Of a stretch of DNA of 64,000 bases, positions 16,352-23,315 are shown piece by piece (position 1 is the first letter of the stretch; each line of letters opens with the position of its first letter). The stretch is from Streptomyces sp. NBC_00433 (GTDB lineage Bacteria > Actinomycetota > Actinomycetes > Streptomycetales > Streptomycetaceae), in NCBI GenBank assembly GCA_036015235.1, contig CP107926.1, positions 5,785,501 to 5,849,500 on the forward strand, written 5' to 3'. A program made the position numbers and the translations under genes. The notes beneath the pieces are model-generated. The model ran no database searches and was not told the origin of the DNA. It saw only the letters and a program-made list of their open reading frames with translations.

Positions 16352-18421
16352 TCAGTCCGCCAGCGCGGCGGGCAGCGGCTGCGCGTGGAGGACGGAGAGG
16401 CCGGAGACCGCCCTGGTCAGGGCCACGTAGAGGCGGCGCAGGCCGGTGCGGGCGTCGGGCTCGGACGCGACGATCGTGGCGGGCTCGTCCAGGACCACGT
16501 AGTCGTATTCGAGGCCCTTGGCCAGGGACGCGGGGACCAGCGTCAGGCGGGCGGACGCCGAGGTCTCCGCGCCCGGCGGGAGGTAGGCGAGGCCGGCCTC
16601 CGTCAGGGCGGCGGCCAGCGTCGCGATGCGGGGGTCGGCGGCGATCAGGCCGATGGAACCCTCGTGGCGCAGGGCGGTGTGGCAGGCCGCCACCACGGAG
16701 GCGTCCAGGTCGGCCGGGGCGACGGACAGCACCGCGAAGTCGCCGCCCGCCTCGCGGACCGAGGTGGCGGGGGCCAGGTCGGGGGCGATCTCGGGGAGGA
16801 GCCGGGAGGCGTAGGAGATGACCTCGCGGGGGACGCGGAAGCCGCGGGTCAACTCCTCGATTCGGGCGTCGGGTTTGCCGAGATGGCGGAGCGCCTCGGA
16901 CCAACTGGGCGTCGCCCAGGGGGTGGTGCCCTGCGCGATGTCGCCGAGGACGGTGGCGGAACCGGTGGAGCAGCGGCGGCCGACGGCCCTGTACTGCATC
17001 GGGGAGAGGTCCTGCGCCTCGTCGAGGACGACATGGCCGAGGGAGGCGGTGCGCTGCACCAAGTCGCGGGCCTCGTCGATCAGTACGGCGTCCGCGGCGG
17101 ACCACTTCGCCGACGCGAGCCCGCGCGCGGGCTTCTCCCACAGGACGGCCTTCTGCTCGTCCGCGTCCAGCAGGCCGTCGGCCGAGGCGGCGAGGAATTC
17201 CGGGTCGGACAGCAGCCGCAGCACCAGCTTCGCCGGATCGACGGGCGGCCAGCACGCCTTGACCGCGGCCTTCACGGCCGTATTGCGGGCGACCGAGTCC
17301 TGCACGCGGTCGTCGGGCGCCTCGCCCGCCCGCTCCATCTGGACCAGCACCGCGTGGGCGATCCGCTGCGGAAGGGCGTCGTGCGCGGCACCGTAGCGGA
17401 TGTCCCGGTCGGCCAACTCCCTGACGATCTCCTCCAGTTCGTACGCCGGGACCCGCCAGCGCCGCGACCCGCGCACCACCATCACCGGCTCGGTCGGCAT
17501 CCGGATACCCGAACGCACCGCCCGCCGCAGCACCTCCGCCATCCGGGCGTCGCCCTTGACGCGGGCGGTCTCCGCCGAGTCGGTTCCGCTCAGCGGGACA
17601 TGGGCGACCAGGTCGTCCACCGTGGCCTGCTTGACCTGGAGTTCACCGAGCGCGGGCAGCACCTGCTCGATGTACTGGAGGAAGGACGCGTTCGGCCCGA
17701 TCACCAACGTGCCGGTCCGGGCGAGGCGCTCGCGGTGTGCGTAGAGCAGGTAGGCCACCCGGTGCAGCCCCACCGCCGTCTTCCCGGTGCCCGGCGCCCC
17801 CTGCACGCAGACCGTGCCGGTGACCCCGGCACGTACGATCTCGTCCTGCTCGGGCTGGATCGTCGCCACGATGTCGCGCATCGGCCCGACACGGGGCCGT
17901 TCGATCTCGGTCTGGAGCAGCTTGCTCGTGGTGTCGGACTCCGCCGGGTCGGACAGGTGCTCGTCCTCGTACGCGGTCAACTCGCCGCCCGTGTAGCCGA
18001 ACCTGCGCCGCAGCCGTACGTCCATCGGCTCGACGCGCGAGGCGCGGTAGAAGGGCTGCGAGACCGGCGCCCGCCAGTCGATCACCATCGGGTCGCCGTC
18101 GGCGTCGTGCACATGGCGGCGCCCGATGTAGAAGCTCTCCCCCTCCGCGCCCTCGGCCAGCTCCACACCGGGCGCGTGGCCGTAGTCGAGGCGGCCGAAG
18201 AAGAGCGGGGTGTGGGCGAGGTCGGCGAGCGCCTTGATGCGGACCTCGATCTCACCGGCGAGGATCCTGGCATTCACCCAGTTGCCCGTGACATCGCGGA
18301 TGTCGAGCGCCTCGACGTCCTCCCGCATCGCCCGCAGCGCGGACCGGGACGACGACAGGTGGTCGCGCTCCCGCTGGAGGGGATCGGGGGTGTGGCCTTG
18401 GATCGGGGCGTGCGAGGGCAC
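16352..18421 (-). CDS. helD: HelD-like RNA polymerase recycling ATPase (UvrD-type)
   Basis: A 689-residue superfamily 1 ATPase. Start is GTG 18421, supported by GGAGG seven bases upstream; a reading from 18652 adds 77 unlikely residues. An N-terminal coiled coil (DPLQRERDHLSSSRSALRAMRED) precedes Walker A GAPGTGKT (residues 208-215). DEAQDLSPMQYRAVGRR marks Walker B in the C-terminal half, and SRLTLVPASLAKGLEYDYVVLDEP and RRLYVALTRA are the UvrD-type helicase end motifs. The insertion pattern fits actinobacterial HelD, which pries RNA polymerase off DNA and contributes to rifamycin tolerance. Function in transcription recycling is by family knowledge. Confidence 0.9.
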   Translation of the reverse strand: MPSHAPIQGHTPDPLQRERDHLSSSRSALRAMREDVEALDIRDVTGNWVNARILAGEIEVRIKALADLAHTPLFFGRLDYGHAPGVELAEGAEGESFYIGRRHVHDADGDPMVIDWRAPVSQPFYRASRVEPMDVRLRRRFGYTGGELTAYEDEHLSDPAESDTTSKLLQTEIERPRVGPMRDIVATIQPEQDEIVRAGVTGTVCVQGAPGTGKTAVGLHRVAYLLYAHRERLARTGTLVIGPNASFLQYIEQVLPALGELQVKQATVDDLVAHVPLSGTDSAETARVKGDARMAEVLRRAVRSGIRMPTEPVMVVRGSRRWRVPAYELEEIVRELADRDIRYGAAHDALPQRIAHAVLVQMERAGEAPDDRVQDSVARNTAVKAAVKACWPPVDPAKLVLRLLSDPEFLAASADGLLDADEQKAVLWEKPARGLASAKWSAADAVLIDEARDLVQRTASLGHVVLDEAQDLSPMQYRAVGRRCSTGSATVLGDIAQGTTPWATPSWSEALRHLGKPDARIEELTRGFRVPREVISYASRLLPEIAPDLAPATSVREAGGDFAVLSVAPADLDASVVAACHTALRHEGSIGLIAADPRIATLAAALTEAGLAYLPPGAETSASARLTLVPASLAKGLEYDYVVLDEPATIVASEPDARTGLRRLYVALTRAVSGLSVLHAQPLPAALAD

Positions 18422-18709
18422 GGCTCTGCCTCCGGTGGTCTGCGCGTGCGCGGCGGGGGCCGACCGGTTTCCGTCCGGCCGGCGGCACTCCCGTCCGGGA
18501 GGCGTCCGGGAGGCGGCAAGACGGGTGATCTTACGCTCCGGGGGTGCGGGACGCGAACGGTTTATCGGGGCGCCTGGTCGTGCGGGGTCTCGGGGTGACC
18601 CTGATACCGGGGTCGGGGTCCGGGGTCCGACCAGGGGCTGAGCGCGGGGCAAGAGGAATCAGACCTGAGCCCGATGTGGTGCGAATGCCAGATTTCGTAC
18701 CGTGGAGGT

Positions 18710-18880
18710 ATGACTTCCACGATCGCTCCACCAGGTCCGGCCGTTCACGGTGCCACCGTGTTCGACACCCCTCTCGACCTCCCGCGTTACCGCCTCGGCA
18801 ATGCTCTGCACGCGATTCGCGTCTACGCCGTCGCCGTGGTGGAGGTGGCGCTGCTCCCCCACGAGAGCAAGCGCTTCTGA
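18710..18880 (+). CDS. Small hypothetical protein (56 aa)
   Basis: A 56-residue ORF from ATG 18710 (MTSTIAPPGPAVHGATVFDT) with GGAGG immediately upstream at very short spacing. The middle (RYRLGNALHAIRVYAVAVVEVALL) is an amphipathic-to-hydrophobic helix that resembles small conserved Streptomyces proteins of 50-60 residues, but a family cannot be named. It stands in the gap between the divergent HelD gene and the XPB gene. An MFS-type remnant follows in the same frame after its stop. Confidence 0.5.
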   Translation: MTSTIAPPGPAVHGATVFDTPLDLPRYRLGNALHAIRVYAVAVVEVALLPHESKRF

Positions 18881-19048
18881 CCGCCGACGGCCCTGACCAG
18901 CGGCGTCACGGCGACGATGACCAGCGCGCTGGTGCAGACCCGGGCCGACCCCCGCTGCCTGGGCCGGGTCACGTCGGTGACGACGCTGTGCACCATGGGC
19001 CTGGCCCCGCTGCTCTTCCCGGCGGCCGGCCGCACCGGTACCGCCTGA
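18881..19048 (+). pseudogene. MFS transporter remnant
   Basis: Directly after the stop of the 56-aa ORF, the same frame reads LTSGVTATMTSALVQTRADPRCLGR then VTSVTTLCTMGLAPLLFPAAG before a stop at 19046. This matches the late transmembrane region of MFS transporters (the RVTSVTTLCTLGLSPLLYP pattern) with no start or upstream half. It is probably a deletion scar. Confidence 0.6.
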
Positions 19049-19063
19049 GAAGTAGCTCGGGGG

Positions 19064-20716
19064 TCAGGTGTCCTCGCCCGCGTCCGTCAGGAGGTCGTCC
19101 GCGTCCACGATCCGGTAGGCGTAGCCCTGCTCCGCCAGGAAGCGCTGCCGGTGGGCGGCGAAGTCCTGGTCGATGGTGTCGCGGGCGACGACCGAGTAGA
19201 AGCGGGCCTCGTGCCCGTCCGCCTTCGGCCGCAGCACCCGGCCGAGCCGCTGCGCCTCCTCCTGGCGGGAGCCGAACGTGCCCGACACCTGGATCGCGAC
19301 CGTCGCCTCCGGCAGGTCGATCGAGAAGTTGGCCACCTTCGACACCACGAGCACCGACAGCTCGCCCTGCCGGAAGGCCTCGAAGAGCTTCTCGCGCTGC
19401 GAGTTCGGCGTCTCGCCCTTGATCACCGGGGCGTTGAGATGCTCGCCCAGCTCGTCCAGCTGGTCGATGTACTGCCCGATGACCAGCGTCTGCTCCCCGG
19501 CGTGCTTGGCGACCAGCGCCTCGGTGACCTTGCGCTTGGTCGCCGTCGTGGCGCAGTAGCGGTACTTCTCCTCGGTCTCGGCGGTCGCGTAGGCCAGCCG
19601 CTCCGAATCCGTGAGGTTGACCCGGACCTCGACGCAGTCGGCGGGCGCGATGTAGCCCTGCGCCTCGATCTCCTTCCAGGGCGCGTCGAAGCGCTTCGGC
19701 CCGATGAGGGAGAAGACGTCCGACTCGCGGCCGTCCTCGCGTACGAGGGTCGCCGTCAGCCCGAGCCGGCGGCGGGCCTGGAGGTCCGCGGTGAATTTGA
19801 AGACGGGTGCGGGCAGCAGGTGCACCTCGTCGTAGACGATCAGACCCCAGTCGCGGGAGTCGAACAGCTCCAGGTGCGGGTAGACGCCCTTCCGCCGCGT
19901 CGTCAGCACCTGGTAGGTGGCGATGGTGACCGGGCGGATCTCCTTGCGCGTACCGCTGTACTCGCCGATCTCCTCCTCGGTGAGCGAGGTCCGCTTGACC
20001 AGCTCGTGCTTCCACTGCCGGGCCGAGACCGTGTTGGTGACCAGGATCAGCGTCGTCGCCTTCGCCTCGGCCATCGCGCCCGCGCCGACCAGCGTCTTCC
20101 CCGCGCCGCAGGGCAGCACGACCACGCCCGAGCCGCCGTGCCAGAAGCCCTCCACGGCCTGCTTCTGATACGGCCGCAGCGCCCAGCCGTCCTCGGCCAG
20201 CTCGATCGGATGCGCCTCGCCGTCCACATACCCGGCGAAGTCCTCGGCGGGCCAGCCCAGCTTGAGCAGCACCTGCTTGATCTGCCCGCGCTCCGACGGG
20301 TGCACGGCGACCGTGTCCTGGTCGATCCGCGCCCCGACCAGCGGCTGCACCCGCTTCGAGCGGAGGATCTCCTCCAGCACCGGCCGGTCGGTCGTGGTCA
20401 GCACCAGCCCGTGCGCCGGGTCCTTGCTCAGCCGCAGCCGCCCGTAGCGGTCCATCGTCTCGGCGACATCGACGAGCAGCGCGTGCGGCACCGGGTAGCG
20501 GCTGTACTCGACGAGCGCGTCCACCACCTGCTCCGCGTCATGCCCGGCCGCCCGAGCATTCCACAGCCCGAGCGGTGTGAGGCGGTACGTGTGGATGTGC
20601 TCGGGCGCCCGCTCCAGCTCGGCGAACGGGGCGATGGCGCGGCGGCAGGCGTCAGCCTGCTCGTGGTCGACCTCAAGGAGGAGGGTCTTGTCGCTCTGGA
20701 CGATCAGGCAGGACAC
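19064..20716 (-). CDS. XPB/Ssl2-family DNA repair helicase
   Basis: A 550-residue superfamily 2 helicase, the bacterial homologue of eukaryotic XPB (ERCC3). Start GTG 20716 has GGAGGT eight bases upstream; an earlier in-frame start adds 61 residues of intergenic sequence. The N-terminal DRD-like domain (residues about 1-170) contains SCLIVQSDKTLLLEV. Walker A is GAGKT (residues 204-208), Walker B DEVH 296-299, then GLTATLVREDG and, late in the protein, QEEAQRLGRVLRPK (motif VI) and FYSVVARDTIDQDFAAHRQRFL. It unwinds DNA in repair. An XPB-associated protein lies at 23316-25790 on the same strand, a typical actinobacterial pairing. Confidence 0.95.
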   Translation of the reverse strand: MSCLIVQSDKTLLLEVDHEQADACRRAIAPFAELERAPEHIHTYRLTPLGLWNARAAGHDAEQVVDALVEYSRYPVPHALLVDVAETMDRYGRLRLSKDPAHGLVLTTTDRPVLEEILRSKRVQPLVGARIDQDTVAVHPSERGQIKQVLLKLGWPAEDFAGYVDGEAHPIELAEDGWALRPYQKQAVEGFWHGGSGVVVLPCGAGKTLVGAGAMAEAKATTLILVTNTVSARQWKHELVKRTSLTEEEIGEYSGTRKEIRPVTIATYQVLTTRRKGVYPHLELFDSRDWGLIVYDEVHLLPAPVFKFTADLQARRRLGLTATLVREDGRESDVFSLIGPKRFDAPWKEIEAQGYIAPADCVEVRVNLTDSERLAYATAETEEKYRYCATTATKRKVTEALVAKHAGEQTLVIGQYIDQLDELGEHLNAPVIKGETPNSQREKLFEAFRQGELSVLVVSKVANFSIDLPEATVAIQVSGTFGSRQEEAQRLGRVLRPKADGHEARFYSVVARDTIDQDFAAHRQRFLAEQGYAYRIVDADDLLTDAGEDT

Positions 20717-20981
20717 GCGGTTACCTCCGGCGGGCCGGGTGGTGGGCGAACTGTCAAGTCTACCGCCCTGTGCCAGGCCCCCGGCGGCCTCGCCCCCGGG
20801 GGGCGTGATCCCGGGCCGCCAGGGGCGCGGGGGACCGCGCGACCGGCCCCACCGAGCCCGCAGACGCGCGGCCACCGCGAGTGGCACCCACCCCCCCATG
20901 GGACGACCATTCGTGCTAATCCACCGCCTCCTTAACCGTGGCTTACATGGCTATTAGTCCTATTTGATGTTTTCTGCCCCC

Positions 20982-22115
20982 ATGGATCACCAGCAGACGC
21001 AACCCCCCGCAGAGCCGCGCCGGCGGGGTACGTTCCGCGCCGTCGCGGCCTCCTCGGCTGTCGTCGTCGCGGGAGTCATCGCCGCGGCCGGCCTGCTGCT
21101 CCCCGCCTCTGCCAGCGCCTCCGGCGGTGGAACGGCGGGCGACGAGTGGGCGTTCTCCGGCTCCCGGACCTCCCAGCCCTCCGACCAGCCCAGCCGGCCC
21201 GACTCGTCGTGGCCCAGCAGCGGCCCCGACACGTCGTGGCCCAGCAGCGGGCCCGACACGTCGTGGCCGGTCGAGACGACCAGCTGCCCGCCCACCACGC
21301 CGCCGACGTACGGCCACCCGACTCACCCGTCGGGCCACCAACACCCTCCGGGCCACCACCACCCCTCGCACCACCCGGGCGATCACCCGTCGCATCACCC
21401 GAGCCACCCGCCGACGGGCCACCCGGGCGATCACCCGTCGCATCACCCGAGCCACCCGCCGACGGGCCACCCGGGCCATCACCCGTCGCATCACCCGTCG
21501 CATCACCCGAGCCACCCGCCGACGGGCCACCCGGGCCATCACCCGTCGCATCACCCGTCGCATCACCCGAGCCACCCGCCGACGGGCCACCCGGGCCATC
21601 ACCCGTCGCATCACCCGTCGCATCACCCGAGCCACCCGCCGACGGGCCACCCGAGCCACCCCCCGACCCATCACCCGACGCATCACCCGAGCCACCCGCC
21701 CACGCATCACCCGTCGCACCCGCCGACGCATCACCCGTCCCACCCCCCGACTCACCACCCCTCGCACCCGCCGACGCATCACCCGAGTCACCCGCCGACG
21801 GGCCACCCGAGTCACCCGCCGACTCACCACCCGTCGCACCCGCCGACGCATCACCCGTCCCACCCCCCGACTCACCACCCGTCGCACCCGCCGACGACGA
21901 CGCCTCCCACGACCCCCCCGACAAGCCCTCCGACCACCAGCACGCCGCCGTGGCACCCCTCGCACCACCCGTCCCAGCCGCCCACCACGCCTCCGGGGCT
22001 GCCGCACACCGGTGCTGACGGGGTGGAATGGATCGCCGCCTCCGCGGTCGCGGTGCTCGGAGCCGGCGGAACGCTGATCTTCCTGGCGCGACGCCGACGC
22101 GGACAGCACGGATGA
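20982..22115 (+). CDS. His/Pro-repeat LPXTG cell-wall-anchored protein
   Basis: About 377 residues from ATG 20982; ATG 20967 and TTG 20964 are in-frame alternatives, and no ribosome site clearly decides. A signal peptide (RRRGTFRAVAASSAVVVAGVIAAAGLLLPASASASG) is followed by a Trp/Ser/Pro linker and more than 200 residues of HPSHHPSHPPTGHPGHH-type repeats. A sortase signal LPHTG lies 38 residues from the end, then a hydrophobic helix (AASAVAVLGAGGTLIFLA) and RRRR tail. It is therefore exported, cleaved by sortase and linked to peptidoglycan. High His content suggests metal binding or a cell-wall-spanning stalk. Function is not known. The repeats are encoded by a 60-bp tandem array. Confidence 0.85.
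   Translation: MDHQQTQPPAEPRRRGTFRAVAASSAVVVAGVIAAAGLLLPASASASGGGTAGDEWAFSGSRTSQPSDQPSRPDSSWPSSGPDTSWPSSGPDTSWPVETTSCPPTTPPTYGHPTHPSGHQHPPGHHHPSHHPGDHPSHHPSHPPTGHPGDHPSHHPSHPPTGHPGHHPSHHPSHHPSHPPTGHPGHHPSHHPSHHPSHPPTGHPGHHPSHHPSHHPSHPPTGHPSHPPTHHPTHHPSHPPTHHPSHPPTHHPSHPPTHHPSHPPTHHPSHPPTGHPSHPPTHHPSHPPTHHPSHPPTHHPSHPPTTTPPTTPPTSPPTTSTPPWHPSHHPSQPPTTPPGLPHTGADGVEWIAASAVAVLGAGGTLIFLARRRRGQHG
21353..21910 (+). repeat. 60-bp tandem repeats encoding His/Pro motifs
   Basis: Lines at 21421-21480, 21481-21540, 21541-21600 and 21601-21660 share an almost identical 60-bp unit; the second and third are identical. Degenerate shorter repeats continue to about 21910. The period is a multiple of three (20 codons), so copy number can change without a frameshift. 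Confidence 0.95.
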
Positions 22116-22177
22116 GGTTGTCCCCGAGGTAAGACCCTCTGCCGCCGCGCCCACCCCCAGCGGCGAGGAGAGGTTTT

Positions 22178-22215
22178 CCGGCCGCCTACGCCGCCACCCG
22201 GCGTACGGCGGCCGG
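22178..22215 (+). terminator. Hairpin between the LPXTG gene and the VanZ gene
   Basis: CCGGCCGCC-TACGCCG pairs with CGGCGTA-CGGCGGCCGG with a single bulge and a short loop, directly after a TTTT run. It probably ends the LPXTG transcript. Confidence 0.55.
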
Positions 22216-22264
22216 TTCGGGGTAAGCGGCGCCATGAAGGCGTCCACTGAGGGGGGTACGGCCG

Positions 22265-23014
22265 ATGGCTATCCGCGGCGCACTGTTCGACCGGGCGCGC
22301 CGGCCGAAGTCCGAGCCGGAGGCTCCGGCGCAAGCGGCCACGAAGGCGAGGTCGCGGCCGGGGCCGAAGCCGGCCCGGAAGCCCGAGCCCAAGCCGGCGG
22401 CGAAGCCGCGGCCGAAGGCCGAGCCCAAGGCCGTGGACAACCCGAAGCGGACGCCGACGTCACGGCAACGACCGCGACCGCGGCAGCGCGTGCGTAAGAC
22501 CCCGCCGCCGGTGCTGCAACGGCGCACCCTCGGCCCGACGCTCGCGCGTGCCGCGGTCCTGGCCGTCGCCATCGTCTGCATGGTGGCGTTCGCGGTTGCG
22601 CTGGCCAAGGTCACGTTGGTGCCGTCGCCGGCGTCGGACGCGCTCATCCACACCAACCTGCGGCCGGGCGCGTCCATCCGCGCCTACCTCGACCAGCCCG
22701 CCATGCGCGACACGATCAAGCAGATCGGCGGCAACGTCCTGCTGGGCGTCCCCTTCGGCATCCTGCTCCCGATGCTCTTCCCGCGCGCCCGCGGCCTGCT
22801 CCGGGTCGCCGTCGTCACCGCCCTGGTGATGGTCCTCATCGAGGCCGCGCAAGGAGCCCTCGTGGAGGGCCGCGCCTTCGACATCGACGACGTCATCCTC
22901 AACACCCTGGGCGCCCTTATCGGCTACCTCCTCCTGGGCCGCCGCCTCGGCTCCGCCCTCCACCCCCACCGCACCCACTGGTGGCACCGCTTCCGCTCCA
23001 CGGCGGCGAAGTAG
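22265..23014 (+). CDS. VanZ-family membrane protein with Lys/Pro-rich N-terminal tail
   Basis: A 249-residue membrane protein from ATG 22265, with a GGGGGG purine run eight to twelve bases upstream. Residues 1-80 are a low-complexity cationic tail (KPARKPEPKPAAKPRPKAEPK), presumably cytoplasmic. The VanZ core follows with about four transmembrane helices: PTLARAAVLAVAIVCMVAFAV, then the hallmark DTIKQIGGNVLLGVPFGILLPMLFP, RGLLRVAVVTALVMVLIEAAQ and FDIDDVILNTLGALIGYLLL. VanZ-like proteins are linked to glycopeptide tolerance in some bacteria; in Streptomyces most have unknown roles. It is the last gene before a repeat-rich gap. Confidence 0.88.
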   Translation: MAIRGALFDRARRPKSEPEAPAQAATKARSRPGPKPARKPEPKPAAKPRPKAEPKAVDNPKRTPTSRQRPRPRQRVRKTPPPVLQRRTLGPTLARAAVLAVAIVCMVAFAVALAKVTLVPSPASDALIHTNLRPGASIRAYLDQPAMRDTIKQIGGNVLLGVPFGILLPMLFPRARGLLRVAVVTALVMVLIEAAQGALVEGRAFDIDDVILNTLGALIGYLLLGRRLGSALHPHRTHWWHRFRSTAAK

Positions 23015-23024
23015 CTCCGACCTC

Positions 23025-23265
23025 GCGGTGGCGACGCGCAGCTCGTGGACGGCTGGCCGCGCAGTTCCCCGCGCCCCTGAAAAACGCTCACCCTTCTGCG
23101 GAGGAGGGCAAGCCATAAGGGGCGCGGGGAACTGCGCGCCCAGCCCTTCACCGGCCGGTGGTCCGGAGACGACAGCAACTGCCCCTTTGGGCCGGTGACG
23201 ACGTGCAACCCCGGTGGTGGGTTGGCCGCGCAGTTCCCCGCGCCCCTATGGGGCGCCGTCCGGCG
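23025..23265. repeat. Intergenic repeat elements downstream of the VanZ gene
   Basis: Two cores CGCGCAGTTCCCCGCGCCCC (about 23059-23078 and 23228-23247) flank an inverted GGGGCGCGGGGAACTGCGCG (about 23119-23138). Between them are GGCCGGTGGTCCGGAGACGA and a CAGCAACTGCCCC block seen also at 6800. No gene. Confidence 0.85.
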
Positions 23266-23315
23266 CAGAGGACCGGCGCTCGGCGACGGCGGGAGGAGGC
23301 CCGGGACGGGCCAGG

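Noticed and set aside
21353-21910. Tandem repeats resembling a CRISPR array
   Set aside because: The repeats are contiguous with no unique spacers and lie within an in-frame coding sequence.
20943-22247. 434-codon minus-strand ORF rich in Arg/Val repeats
   Set aside because: It is the antisense image of the His/Pro repeats; composition follows from the plus-strand repeat and no start signal or family match is apparent.
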